A stretch of DNA of 64,000 nucleotides, from the NCBI GenBank assembly GCA_903928895.1, contig CAIYSR010000093.1:1-64000 (forward strand), in the 5' to 3' direction. The stretch's first letter is position 1. Each line of letters opens with the position of its first letter. The position numbers were made by a program, and so were the translations under genes. Below, piece by piece: positions 8,714 through 19,172 of this stretch. The stretch comes from an uncultured Rhodospirillales bacterium. Its GTDB lineage: Bacteria > Pseudomonadota > Alphaproteobacteria > Acetobacterales > Acetobacteraceae. The notes below the pieces were generated by a model. It was not told the DNA's origin, made no database searches, and saw nothing but the letters and a program-made list of their open reading frames with translations.

Positions 8714-9645
8714 AGTGGCTCGCCCTCGCCATCCTCGCCGCCATCCCCTTCGCCCTGCCCTCGCAGTCGCTGGTCAATATCGCCATGCTGACCGCCTTCT
8801 CGGCCTTCCTCGGCCAATGCTGGAACATCGCCGGCGGCTTCGGTGGCCTCACCAGCTTCGGCCATGCGGTCTTCTTCGGCACCGGCGCCTACACCGGCGC
8901 GATCCTGCAAACCCGCTACGGCCTCAACCCCTGGCTCGGCCTGCCCGCCGGCTTTCTGCTCGGCGCGGCGGTGGGGGCCGGCATCGGCGCCGCCTCCTTC
9001 CGCGCCGGCCTGCGCGGCTCCTACTTCGCCCTCGTCACCCTCGCCTTCGCCGAAGTCTTCCGCGTGCTCTCCAACAGCACCGACTTCACCCGCGGCGGCC
9101 TCGGCATCAACATCCCGCTCAACCTCTCCTGGCAGAACTTCCAGTTCGCCGACCGCCGCGCCACCTACGCCGTCGTCCTCGCCCTCCTCGTCCTCGCCAC
9201 CGCCGCCGCGACCTGGCTGACCCGCTCCCGCTTCGGCGCCCGCCTCGCCGCCCTGCGCGAAAACGAGGACGCCGCCAGTGCCCTCGGCGTCGACCTCGTC
9301 CAGACCAAAACCCTCGCCCTCGCCCTCTCCGGCGGCCTCACCGCCATGGCCGGCGTCGTCTACGCCCAGACCTACCTCTACATCGACCCCACCATCGCCT
9401 TCGGCTCCGAACGCAGCGTCGAAATGCTCCTCGTCGCCATGATCGGCGGCGCCGGCACCGTCTGGGGCCCCCTCCTCGGCGCCGTCGTCCTCCATCTGGT
9501 CGCCGACATCTCCCGCAACTTCATCACCACCCCCGGCTTCGCGCCCATGCTCTACGGCGTCGTCCTCCTCCTCATCATCGCCCTCCTGCCGCAAGGGCTC
9601 GCCGGTCTCTGGGCCACTCTGAGGGAGCGCATCCGCCGTGCTTGA
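8710..9645 (+). CDS. livM: Branched-chain amino acid-type ABC permease LivM
   Basis: A 311-aa membrane protein of the LivM family; it shows GGLTSFGHAVFFGTGAY (residues ~40-57) and the conserved loop ENEDAASALGVD (~187-198) that contacts the ATPases. The ATG at 8710 overlaps the livH stop by four bases. Its 3' end overlaps the GTG start of livG by 8 nt. Confidence 0.9.
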   Translation: MKWLALAILAAIPFALPSQSLVNIAMLTAFSAFLGQCWNIAGGFGGLTSFGHAVFFGTGAYTGAILQTRYGLNPWLGLPAGFLLGAAVGAGIGAASFRAGLRGSYFALVTLAFAEVFRVLSNSTDFTRGGLGINIPLNLSWQNFQFADRRATYAVVLALLVLATAAATWLTRSRFGARLAALRENEDAASALGVDLVQTKTLALALSGGLTAMAGVVYAQTYLYIDPTIAFGSERSVEMLLVAMIGGAGTVWGPLLGAVVLHLVADISRNFITTPGFAPMLYGVVLLLIIALLPQGLAGLWATLRERIRRA

Positions 9646-10372
9646 AGTCCACACCCTCTCCAAACGCTTCGGCGGCCTCCACGCCGTCCGCGACGTCACG
9701 CTCAGCGTCCCCAAGGGCCAGATCGTCGCCCTCATCGGCCCCAACGGCGCCGGCAAAACCACCACCTTCGCCATGATCGCCGGCTTCATCCGCCCCGATT
9801 CCGGCACCATCACCTTCGAAGGCCACGACATCACCGGCCTGCGCCCCGACCGCATCGCCGAAGCAGGCATGGTCCGCACCTTCCAGATCACCCAGCCCTT
9901 CGCCGGCCTCACCGTCGCCGAAAACATCCGCGTCGGCGCCTTCCTCCGCACCCCGAGCCCGCGCGACGCCACCGCCAACGCCCGCGCCATCGGCACCACC
10001 CTCGGCCTCGCCCCCTTCCTCGACCGCCCCGCCGCCTCCCTCACGGTCGCCGGCCGCAAACGCCTCGAAGTCGCCCGCGCCCTCGCCACAAGCCCCCGCC
10101 TCCTCCTCCTCGACGAAGTCATGGCCGGCCTCAACCCCGCCGAAATCCACGACATCGTCGCCATGATCCGCACCATCCGCGACAGCGGCGTCACCATCCT
10201 CCTGATCGAACACATCATGCAGGCCGTCGCCGCCCTCGCCGACGATGTCTACGTCCTCGCCCAGGGCAGCCTCATCGCCCAGGGCCCGCCCCGCGCCATC
10301 GCCGACCACCCCGCCGTCATCGAGGCCTATCTCGGCCGCGGCGCCGCAGCCAAACTCGCCGCCCATGCTTGA
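9638..10372 (+). CDS. livG: Liv-type ABC transporter ATPase LivG
   Basis: A 244-aa ABC ATPase starting with GTG. Walker A is GPNGAGKTT at 34-42, Walker B RLLLLDE at 154-160. The signature region is LTVAGRKRLEVARAL (135-149), which departs from the usual LSGGQ but resembles the LSYGxxRRLEIARAL form of LivG proteins. It powers import with LivF. It overlaps livM by 8 nt and livF by 8 nt. Confidence 0.9.
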   Translation: MLEVHTLSKRFGGLHAVRDVTLSVPKGQIVALIGPNGAGKTTTFAMIAGFIRPDSGTITFEGHDITGLRPDRIAEAGMVRTFQITQPFAGLTVAENIRVGAFLRTPSPRDATANARAIGTTLGLAPFLDRPAASLTVAGRKRLEVARALATSPRLLLLDEVMAGLNPAEIHDIVAMIRTIRDSGVTILLIEHIMQAVAALADDVYVLAQGSLIAQGPPRAIADHPAVIEAYLGRGAAAKLAAHA

Positions 10373-11069
10373 AGTAACCAATCTCCACGCCGGCTACGGC
10401 CCCTTCGCCGTCCTCCACGGCCTGAACCTCACCGTCCCCCCTGGCGAAATCGTCGCCCTCCTCGGCGCCAACGGCGCCGGCAAAACCACCCTCAACCGCG
10501 CCCTCTCCGGCCTCATCCGCCCCACCGCCGGCACCATCACCTTCGACGGCACCGACATCACCGCCGCGCGGCACGACAGCATTGTCCGCGCCGGCCTCAT
10601 CCACGTCCCCGAGGGCCGCAAGATCTTCCCCAACCTCACTGTCCGCGACAACCTCCTCCTCGGCGCCTACCTCCGCGGCCGCCCGAACCGCACCCGCAAT
10701 CTCGCCCGCGTGCTCGACATCTTCCCCCGCCTCGCCGAACGCCTCACCCAGCTCGCCGGCTCCATGAGCGGCGGCGAACAGCAAATGCTCGCCATCGGCC
10801 GCGGCCTCATGGCCGAACCCCGCCTCCTCATCCTGGACGAACCCTCCCTCGGCCTCTCCCCCATCCTCACCGAGGAACTCTTCGCCCTCATCGCCCGCCT
10901 CAACGCCGACGGCCTCGCGATTCTTCTGGTCGAACAAAACGTCATGCAGTCTCTCGCGATCGCCCACCGCGCCAGTGTCATCGAACATGGCGGCATTGCG
11001 CTCGCCGGGCCTGCCGCCGAGCTGGCCGACGATCCCGGTCTCAAAACCGCTTATCTGGGCCTCACCTGA
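10365..11069 (+). CDS. livF: Liv-type ABC transporter ATPase LivF
   Basis: A 234-aa ABC ATPase. Walker A GANGAGKTT at 34-42, the signature MSGGEQQMLAIGRGL and Walker B RLLILDEPSLGLSP are all intact, as is the LivF-type phrase HVPEGRKIFPNLTVRDNL. It is the last gene of the importer; its stop lies inside the first of two tandem hairpins. Confidence 0.9.
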   Translation: MLEVTNLHAGYGPFAVLHGLNLTVPPGEIVALLGANGAGKTTLNRALSGLIRPTAGTITFDGTDITAARHDSIVRAGLIHVPEGRKIFPNLTVRDNLLLGAYLRGRPNRTRNLARVLDIFPRLAERLTQLAGSMSGGEQQMLAIGRGLMAEPRLLILDEPSLGLSPILTEELFALIARLNADGLAILLVEQNVMQSLAIAHRASVIEHGGIALAGPAAELADDPGLKTAYLGLT

Positions 11070-11106
11070 GGTCGCCTTCGACCTCACTGAGGTCGCCTTT
11101 GACCTC
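11068..11106. terminator. Two tandem hairpins at the end of the Liv operon
   Basis: Two near-identical copies, 21 bp apart, of GAGGTCGCCTTCGACCTC (11068-11085) and GAGGTCGCCTTTGACCTC (11089-11106). Each folds as a 6 to 7-bp stem with a short loop. The first begins within the livF stop codon. There is no clear T tract after them, so termination efficiency is uncertain. Confidence 0.55.
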
Positions 11107-11291
11107 GCCAGGGGCGTCGGGCGGCCATAGTTCCGCCGCACACTGGGTCCATCATCAGTAACGGAACAATACGTAACATCGCCATGACTTGGCGCTGTCG
11201 TTCACTTTGTCGTAACACCTGATCGCGCGTTATAGCGACACCTCGCAGGCTACCCCCGCTTCCCTCTTTTCCGGACCAGCTCCCAGGCCGA

Positions 11292-12935
11292 ATGACTGCC
11301 TCCTCTCCCGTTCCTGTCCAACGCTGGCGGCAAGGTGCGATCACCGATACCGTCGCCCTGCTGTTGCTGACGCTGGTCGGCGGCGCGGTTTTGATCACCG
11401 CGATGCGCTCGCCGTTGAAGGACGATGTCGCCTGGCTGCTCTACGTCGCCCGCAAGTGGCTCGAAGGTCAGCGGCTCTACGAAGACCTCGTTGAGGTCAA
11501 CCCGCCCCTCATCATCTGGCTCTACGCCATCCCGGCCTGGTTCGCCGATGCTTCCGGAATCACGCCCAAGCTCATCGCCATTCCCTTTTTCGCCCTGCTC
11601 GTGCTCGGTGCGTCCATCTGGTCCGCAACGCTGCTGCAGGGGCGGGCATCGATCTTCAGTCGCAAGATCCCGGTATTTGCGGCCATTGCTGGCGTGCTGC
11701 TGGCGCTTCCCGGCATCGAGTTCGGACAGCGCGAACATCTCCTGGTCGCGGCCTGCTTGCCCTATATCTGTCTGTACGCGCGCGAGCTCGATGGCGAGCG
11801 CGAGCCGCGCATCACCGGCCTGTTCGCCGGCGTTCTGGCTGGGTTGGGCTGTGCGCTGAAACCCTCGTATCTGCTGGCGATCGTGGCGATGGAGATCGTG
11901 GCCGCGATCCGCGGCCACCGCGTGCTGCGTGTGGCCCCGATCGCATGCTTCGGCGCCGCGGCGCTGTACGGGCTCGGCGTCATCCTGTTCTGCCCGGTTT
12001 TCCTGGAGAAGGCGGTCCCGCTCGCGCTCGCGCTGTACGGCGGTACCGACACGCCGGGGTGGCAGATCATGCTGCAGAGTTCACGGCTGATGTTCGGGCA
12101 GGCGGTGATCGTGCTGCTCTGCTGGTCCAGCACCACGACCCTGGCACGGCGCTCACCGTTCAAGCGCCATCTGCTGCTGGCACTCACCGCCTTCGCGGTG
12201 GCGGCGACGGTGGTGTTCGTGCTGCAAGGCAAGAGCTGGTTCTATCATCGGCTGCCCGCGACGACAGCGACGATGCTGGCGCTGTTCCTGTGGATCGTCT
12301 CGGTGCTGCCGGCCGATTTGGGCACGGCGCTGCGCAATGTGTTGACCGGGTTCAAGCGGGCCCATCTCCATCGCCTCGCGCCGGCGCCGCTGGTGCTGGG
12401 CGCTTTGGCGCTTTTCGCGCTCGCCGATTATGAGCGCCTGCGACCCTGGGTCGAGGCCGCGGTTGAGCCGACGCTGTCGACCGAGGTCAAGCTCGAACGG
12501 CTGATCCGCAAGGAGCACGCCAAGACCTACATCGCGTTCTCCGAGTGGATCGCGCTTGGCTTCCCGGTGGTGAACAACACGGGCGTGACCTGGGCGAGCC
12601 GCTTCGACTCGATGTGGGCGCTCAAGGGCGAGATCTGGCGCGCCAAGCAGGATGGAGCAGCGCCGCGGGAGTATCCGATCCGCCGCTGGGTGGCGAAGGA
12701 TTTCGTCGCCAACTGCCCTGATCTCGCCGTGGTGGATACCCGCGAGGGCATCAACTATGTCAGCGTCCTGATCGCGTCGGACCCGGGATTCGCGGCGGCG
12801 TGGTCGCGCTATCACCAGATCGCCGCATTTGACGGGCTGCGCGTGCTCAAGCGCGACGGCGAGGGCTGCGCGTCGCCGGTTCGCCTCAGCAAACGCTTGC
12901 CGCAGGTCTCGCAGGCCACCATCTGGTATCCCTGA
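11292..12935 (+). CDS. Polytopic membrane protein, GT-C glycosyltransferase-like
   Basis: A 547-aa protein with about ten hydrophobic helices. After the first helix it has KDDVAWLLYVARKWLEGQRLYEDLVEVNPP (within residues 42-73), an acidic loop of the kind found in GT-C mannosyl/arabinosyl transferases that use lipid-linked sugars. The last ~130 residues are soluble. The neighbours do not define a pathway. An unknown-function membrane protein is the alternative. A perfect 16-bp palindrome follows the stop. Confidence 0.6.
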   Translation: MTASSPVPVQRWRQGAITDTVALLLLTLVGGAVLITAMRSPLKDDVAWLLYVARKWLEGQRLYEDLVEVNPPLIIWLYAIPAWFADASGITPKLIAIPFFALLVLGASIWSATLLQGRASIFSRKIPVFAAIAGVLLALPGIEFGQREHLLVAACLPYICLYARELDGEREPRITGLFAGVLAGLGCALKPSYLLAIVAMEIVAAIRGHRVLRVAPIACFGAAALYGLGVILFCPVFLEKAVPLALALYGGTDTPGWQIMLQSSRLMFGQAVIVLLCWSSTTTLARRSPFKRHLLLALTAFAVAATVVFVLQGKSWFYHRLPATTATMLALFLWIVSVLPADLGTALRNVLTGFKRAHLHRLAPAPLVLGALALFALADYERLRPWVEAAVEPTLSTEVKLERLIRKEHAKTYIAFSEWIALGFPVVNNTGVTWASRFDSMWALKGEIWRAKQDGAAPREYPIRRWVAKDFVANCPDLAVVDTREGINYVSVLIASDPGFAAAWSRYHQIAAFDGLRVLKRDGEGCASPVRLSKRLPQVSQATIWYP

Positions 12936-12936
12936 G

Positions 12937-12952
12937 CGGCGGCATGCCGCCG
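12937..12952. terminator. 16-bp perfect palindrome after the GT-C-like gene
   Basis: CGGCGGCATGCCGCCG begins 2 nt after the stop codon at 12935. It could form a compact GC hairpin but has no T tract, so its role as a terminator is tentative. Confidence 0.35.
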
Positions 12953-12969
12953 GACCGGGGAATACGAGA

Positions 12970-13809
12970 ATGGATGATCGCGCTGCCCTTCAGGCCCATT
13001 TGATCGCTCGCTTCGGCGTCGATCTCGAGATTCCGGCCGATGTGCAGGGCCTCGATACCTTGGCCCGCATGGCCAACCACCGGACTATCCGCGCCTATGC
13101 GCCGCGCTCCGTCGATCCGGCGCTGATCCGCCTGCTTGCCGCGGTCGCCCTTTCGGCACCGACCAAAAGCGATCTCCAGCAGGCCGACATCATCCTCGTC
13201 GAGAGCCCGAGCCAACGCGCCGCGCTCGCCGCCCTGCTGCCGGACAATCCCTGGGCCGCCAAGGCGCCCGCCTTCGCGGTTTTCTGTGGCAACAATGCGC
13301 GCCAGCGAAGGCTGCACGTTCTGCGCGGCCGTGCCTTCGCCAACGACCATCTCGATGCGATGTTCAATGCGGCTGTCGACGCCGGGATCGTGCTGTCCGC
13401 CTTCATTGCCGCGGCGGAGGCGACCGGCCTTGCGACGACCCCGATCAGCGCCATCCGCAACCATCCCGGCGAGGTCGCCGAGGTGCTGGCCTTGCCGCGC
13501 CATGTCTTTCCGGTCGCTGGACTCTGCATCGGATGGCCCGCCCATCCCGGCTCGATCAGCCCCCGCCTCGGGCTCAACGCCACCGTGCACACCGATCGGC
13601 ACGACAGCAGCGGTCTCGACGCCGGGATCGCCGAGTATGACACTCGCCGCAACCTGACCCGTCCCTATCGGGAGACCCGCCGCGATGACCTGTTCGGGCG
13701 GACCGAGCCCTATACCTGGTCGGAGGACAAGGCCCGGCAATACGCCCAGCCCGAGCGCACCGGGTGGGCGGCCTTCCTCGCCGCGCGCGGGTTTGTGCTG
13801 GATCGGTAG
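12970..13809 (+). CDS. Nitroreductase family protein
   Basis: A 279-aa flavoprotein of the nitroreductase family. It shows HRTIRAYAPRSVDPALIRLLAAVALSAPTKSDLQ near residues 37-70, the FMN-phosphate binding Arg-rich start of the family, and GLATTPISAIRNHPGEVAEVLALP later, where NfsA-type enzymes have a GLGxxPIGGIRN-like motif. Likely an NAD(P)H-dependent FMN oxidoreductase; the physiological substrate is unknown. The ATG at 12970 was chosen because the protein-like sequence begins there; upstream codons lie inside the preceding gene. Confidence 0.8.
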   Translation: MDDRAALQAHLIARFGVDLEIPADVQGLDTLARMANHRTIRAYAPRSVDPALIRLLAAVALSAPTKSDLQQADIILVESPSQRAALAALLPDNPWAAKAPAFAVFCGNNARQRRLHVLRGRAFANDHLDAMFNAAVDAGIVLSAFIAAAEATGLATTPISAIRNHPGEVAEVLALPRHVFPVAGLCIGWPAHPGSISPRLGLNATVHTDRHDSSGLDAGIAEYDTRRNLTRPYRETRRDDLFGRTEPYTWSEDKARQYAQPERTGWAAFLAARGFVLDR

Positions 13810-13894
13810 GAAAGGTCGCGTGACGTCGGCCAGCGCTTGAGCGGCGCGATCGCGGCATTGAAGCATAGGGGAGTCGCGTGCTACGCGATCCGTC

Positions 13895-14347
13895 ATGGTA
13901 CGTGTCCCCCAGATAATCGCGGTCCTCAACGGACCCAACATGAACATGCTCGGGCTGCGGCAACCACATCTGTACGGCAGTGCGACGCTCGACGACGTTG
14001 AAACCCTGTGCGCGGAGACCGCGGACGCGCTGGGGCTCGGCATTGATTTCCGCCAGACCAACGGCGAGGGCGAACTGATTTCCTGGGTGCACGAGTGTCG
14101 GGGCCGGGCGGCGGGCATCGTGATCAACCCGGCGGGCTATACCACGACCTCGATCGCGCTTATGGACGCGCTGCTGGCGTCCGAGCTCCCGGTGATCGAG
14201 GTGCACGTGACCAATATTCATCGGCGGGAGGAATTCCGCCATCATTCCTATGTCTCGAAGGTCGCGGTTGGCGTGATCTGCGGGCTTGGCATTCGCGGCT
14301 ACGCGCACGCCCTGCGGGCGATGGCCGATATCCTGGAGGACGTCTGA
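13895..14347 (+). CDS. aroQ: Type II 3-dehydroquinate dehydratase
   Basis: A 150-aa enzyme of the shikimate pathway (3-dehydroquinate to 3-dehydroshikimate). The family motifs are clear: LNGPNMNMLGLRQPHLYG near the N-terminus with the catalytic-loop Arg and Tyr, NPAGYTTTSIAL, and EVHVTNIHRREEFRHHSY. Length is normal for type II. The stop overlaps the accB start by one base; aroQ-accB-accC is a common alphaproteobacterial arrangement. Confidence 0.95.
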   Translation: MVRVPQIIAVLNGPNMNMLGLRQPHLYGSATLDDVETLCAETADALGLGIDFRQTNGEGELISWVHECRGRAAGIVINPAGYTTTSIALMDALLASELPVIEVHVTNIHRREEFRHHSYVSKVAVGVICGLGIRGYAHALRAMADILEDV

Positions 14348-14814
14348 TGGCATCGCTGCCCTTCAACGACGAGGCGGTGCGCGCGCTCGCCGCCATCCTG
14401 AACGATACCGGCCTGACCGAGATCGAGATCGAGGGCAAGGAGGGGCGCATTCGCGTCGTGCGCGCGCAGACGGTGGTGAGTGGGGTTGCGGCGCCTGCCG
14501 CGCCGGTGGCTGTCGCGGCTGCTCCCGTGGCGGCAGCGATGCCGGTGCCGGCCGCCGCGCCTGATGACGACTCGCATCATCCCGGTGCGATCCCAAGCCC
14601 GATGGTTGGCATCGCCTATCTGGCGCCCGAACCCGGCGCCGCGCCGTTCGTCACCCTGGGCCAGACCGTTACCGCCGGGCAGACCTTGATGCTGATCGAG
14701 GCGATGAAGACGTTCAATCAGATCAAGGCCCCCCGGGCGGGCACCGTCACGCGCATCCTGGTCGCCGCCGGCGCCCCGGTGGAGTTCGGCCAGCCGCTCC
14801 TGATCCTGGAATAG
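14347..14814 (+). CDS. accB: Acetyl-CoA carboxylase biotin carboxyl carrier protein
   Basis: A 155-aa biotin carrier. The biotinyl domain ends in [15 protein letters not shown] with the target Lys in EAMK, and an Ala/Pro/Val-rich linker of about 35 residues (roughly 48-82) joins it to the N-terminal region. It carries the carboxyl group made by AccC to the carboxyltransferase for malonyl-CoA synthesis. accC starts 4 nt downstream. Confidence 0.95.
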   Translation: MASLPFNDEAVRALAAILNDTGLTEIEIEGKEGRIRVVRAQTVVSGVAAPAAPVAVAAAPVAAAMPVPAAAPDDDSHHPGAIPSPMVGIAYLAPEPGAAPFVTLGQTVTAGQTLMLIEAMKTFNQIKAPRAGTVTRILVAAGAPVEFGQPLLILE

Positions 14815-14818
14815 CGCG

Positions 14819-16159
<1,341 letters not shown>

Positions 16160-16167
16160 GGACCGGC

Positions 16168-17052
16168 CTACCCGTCCCCCCGCCGCTCGAGCGCCAGAAT
16201 AAACCCGCCCGCCGCCATGATGATGATGGCGCCCACCAGAGTTGGCAGCATCGGCACATCGCCGAACGCCAGGTAGCCCAGCGCGATACTCCAAACGATC
16301 GACAAATACTGGAATGGCGCCACCACCGAGGCCGGCGCCAGTTGCAGTGCCCGGTTGACGCAGAAATAGCCGATCACCCCGATCGCGCCGACCACCATCA
16401 TCAGTCCCAGCCCGCCCCAGCTTGGTGCCGTCCAGGCAAACGGCACCGTGACAAGTCCGCAGACCATCAGTGCAACCAGTTGCAGCATGACCAGCATCGT
16501 GTTCGGCGCGCCCCGGAGCCGCCGGGTGACTGCGAGGAAAATCGCATACAGCGTGCTGCCGAGCAGACCGACCAGCGCCGGCGCCGACAGCGCGCCCGAT
16601 GACGGCCGCAGTGCGATCAGCACTCCGGCAAAACCGACCAGCGTCGCCATCCAGCGCGCCAGCCCGACGCGCTCGCCCAACACCACGGAGGAAATCGCGG
16701 TCAGCAGGATCGGGGCGGCGAGATAGAAGGTCGAGACATCGGCCAGTTGCATCTGGGAGACCGCGATGTAGAAGCAGGCGATCTCGATCGAGCCGAGCGC
16801 CATCCGCAGCAGATGCAGCCATGGATTGTCGCGCGCGAGGGCGATGACATCGTTGATGCGGATGAACGGGAGCAGCAGGATCAGGGCAAAGCCGCTGCGG
16901 ATCAGCAATGCCTCGCCGATCGGATATTCGGTGGTCAGCCACTTCGCCAGCACGTTGCTGAAGCCGAAGACGAAGGTGCTGAGCCCGATCAGCAGAATGC
17001 CCAGCAGGCGGGCGCGCCGATCGGTCAGGGACGGCGCAGGGGAGGGGGGCAA
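16168..17052 (-). CDS. EamA/DMT-family transporter
   Basis: A membrane protein of about 294 aa with ten predicted helices in two EamA repeats (first begins LLGILLIGLSTFVFGFSNVLAKWL). These are drug/metabolite exporters; the substrate is unknown. No ATG precedes the first helix. TTG at 17052 gives the usual length; GTG at 17151 or TTG at 17163 would add 33 to 37 residues that do not look like protein of this family and would run into the leader of the divergent gene. The 3' end converges on accC with an 8-nt gap. Confidence 0.8.
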   Translation of the reverse strand: MPPSPAPSLTDRRARLLGILLIGLSTFVFGFSNVLAKWLTTEYPIGEALLIRSGFALILLLPFIRINDVIALARDNPWLHLLRMALGSIEIACFYIAVSQMQLADVSTFYLAAPILLTAISSVVLGERVGLARWMATLVGFAGVLIALRPSSGALSAPALVGLLGSTLYAIFLAVTRRLRGAPNTMLVMLQLVALMVCGLVTVPFAWTAPSWGGLGLMMVVGAIGVIGYFCVNRALQLAPASVVAPFQYLSIVWSIALGYLAFGDVPMLPTLVGAIIIMAAGGFILALERRGDG

Positions 17053-17177
17053 GATGTGGATACCGTTTGTGTCGCTTTGGCCGAGCCTAACAGGCGGATG
17101 CCGCGCGTGAGGAGTGGCGCCATTGACGCGGCGGCCATGACCGCCGGACACTGATTGCGCCAACGCAGGGGATTGCC

Positions 17178-19166
17178 ATGCAGTTCGAGATCACCGACCG
17201 CTTCCCCTTCGCCGCCGGCGCCAGCTATGGCGAGGCCGGAGCCTACGAGATGCTGATCGCACGGGCACATTATCGGGTGGAGCCGGAGCTGCCCGCCCAT
17301 GCCGGGATCACCGACCTGGGGCTGGCGCCACGGGGGGCTGACGGTCTGGTGCATTTCGCCGGCGATGTGGCCATCCTCAAGCCGGTGGATCTCGCCCGCG
17401 GCAACCGGCGCCTCTTCTTCGACTGGGGCAATCGCGGCAACAAGCGGGCGCTGATCTATTTCAACGACGGCACCGCCACCAACGATCCGCGCAGCGCGGC
17501 CCATGGCGGCAACGGCTACCTCATGCGGCGCGGCTATAGCGTGGTCTTCGGGGCCTGGCAGGGCGACCTGCTTGCGGGCGACGGCAGGCAACTGCTCGAC
17601 CTGCCCGTGGCGATGCAGGACGGCCGGCCCGTCGAGGGTGTCGTCCGGGTGGAATATGTCGGCCGGCCCGGCGTCACCACAATGCCACTGTCGGGATGGG
17701 CCTCGACCCGCAGCCATCCGGTGGTGCCTGGCACCGAGAGGAGCGCCGTGCTGAGCCGCCGGCGCTACGCCGATGCGCCGCGCCAGATCATCCCGCGCGA
17801 TCAGTGGGACTTTGCCCGCGTCGAAGGCGGCGTTGGCCTCGATGCGCAGGGTGCCGATCGCGGCCTCGTGCCGTCGCGCGAAAACATCCATCTCCCCGCC
17901 GGGTTTGCACCGGGCTGGATCTACGAACTGGTCTATACCGGCAGCGCGCCTCTTGTGCTCGGTCTTGCCCATCCCGCGGTGCGCGATCTCGTGTCGTTCC
18001 TGCGTCACGGCGGCGCGGGCAACCCGCTCGCCGGGCATGTCGAGCGCGCCTATGGCTGGGGCCGCTCGCAAACCGGGCGCGCCATTCGCGACTTCATCTA
18101 CCACGGCTTCAACGCGGACACGGAGGGGCGCCGCGTGTTTGACGGCCTGCTGCCCCATGTCGCCGGCGCCGGACGTCTCAACACCGCGCGCTTCGCCAAC
18201 CTCACCGTTCCCGCCGGCCAGCAATACGAGGACCACTATGAGCCGGCCGACAGTTTTCCGTTCGCCTACGGCGCCTGCACCGATCATCGCACGGGCGTCA
18301 CCGACGCCATCCTCAAGCGCCCCGCGACGGATCCGCTGGTGATCCACACCCAGACCGCAACCGAATACTGGCAGCGCCGCGGATCGCTGGTGCATACCGA
18401 CACCGATGGTTTTGACGCGGTCATCCCCGACACCGTGCGCGTCCATCTCTGGGCCGGGTCGCAGCATGCCGCCTCGCCGCATATGGGCGCGCCGGGGCGG
18501 GGGATTTGCCAGAACCTGGAGAACGTGGTGGCGACGACGGCGTTGTTCCGCGCGACGCTCGACTCGATGGATGCGTGGTCCAGCCATGGCATCGAGCCGC
18601 CGCATAGCCGGGTGCCGCGGCGGGTGGAGGGCACATTGGTGACGATGACCGAGTGGCGCGCGCAGTTCCCGGCGATCCCCGGGGTGGCGGTGCCGCGCGG
18701 CCCGAGCGAGCTGTGCCGGCTGGACTACGGGCCGCGGGCGGCCGACGGCATCCATGACCTTCAGCCGCCCGACGTGCTGAGCCAGCACGGCTATCGGCTG
18801 CTGGTTCCCGCCGTGGACGCCGACGGCAACGAAACCGGCGGCATCCGTGCGCCCATGGTGGCGGTGCCGCTGGCGACCTACACCGGCTGGAACCTGCGCG
18901 CGCGCCACCATGGCGAGGGCGCGATGCACGAGTTCACCGGCAGCACCATTCCGCTTGCGGACAGCGAGGCCGAGCGCGCGATGACCGGCGATCCGCGGCC
19001 CTCGATCGAAGCGCGCTACGGTACTGCGGCGGCCTACACGGCGGCGATCGGGGCCGCCGCGCGCGTGCTGGTCGCAGAGGGGCTGATGCTGGAGGAGGAT
19101 GTTGCGCGCGCAGAGGCGCAGTCCGCCGACTGGGGCCGGCCGCGCCACGACGTCAAACTCGGATAA
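17178..19166 (+). CDS. Alpha/beta-hydrolase domain protein (large, Abhydrolase_10-like)
   Basis: A 662-aa protein beginning MQFEITDRFPFAAGASYGEAGAYEML, characteristic of a large poorly characterised alpha/beta-hydrolase family. The nucleophile elbow is GWGRSQTGR with Ser297. No signal peptide is visible. A ribosome site AGGGG precedes the ATG. It is first in a tight cluster: the aminotransferase gene starts 6 nt after its stop and the 2OG-oxygenase 3 nt after that. It probably hydrolyses an ester or amide in an uncharacterised catabolic route. Confidence 0.72.
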   Translation: MQFEITDRFPFAAGASYGEAGAYEMLIARAHYRVEPELPAHAGITDLGLAPRGADGLVHFAGDVAILKPVDLARGNRRLFFDWGNRGNKRALIYFNDGTATNDPRSAAHGGNGYLMRRGYSVVFGAWQGDLLAGDGRQLLDLPVAMQDGRPVEGVVRVEYVGRPGVTTMPLSGWASTRSHPVVPGTERSAVLSRRRYADAPRQIIPRDQWDFARVEGGVGLDAQGADRGLVPSRENIHLPAGFAPGWIYELVYTGSAPLVLGLAHPAVRDLVSFLRHGGAGNPLAGHVERAYGWGRSQTGRAIRDFIYHGFNADTEGRRVFDGLLPHVAGAGRLNTARFANLTVPAGQQYEDHYEPADSFPFAYGACTDHRTGVTDAILKRPATDPLVIHTQTATEYWQRRGSLVHTDTDGFDAVIPDTVRVHLWAGSQHAASPHMGAPGRGICQNLENVVATTALFRATLDSMDAWSSHGIEPPHSRVPRRVEGTLVTMTEWRAQFPAIPGVAVPRGPSELCRLDYGPRAADGIHDLQPPDVLSQHGYRLLVPAVDADGNETGGIRAPMVAVPLATYTGWNLRARHHGEGAMHEFTGSTIPLADSEAERAMTGDPRPSIEARYGTAAAYTAAIGAAARVLVAEGLMLEEDVARAEAQSADWGRPRHDVKLG

Positions 19167-19172
19167 GGGATC

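Noticed and set aside
7589-10381. Long minus-strand frames opposite livH-livG
   Set aside because: The plus-strand ABC genes show all expected motifs; the opposite frames are Glu/Gly/Ala-rich shadows.
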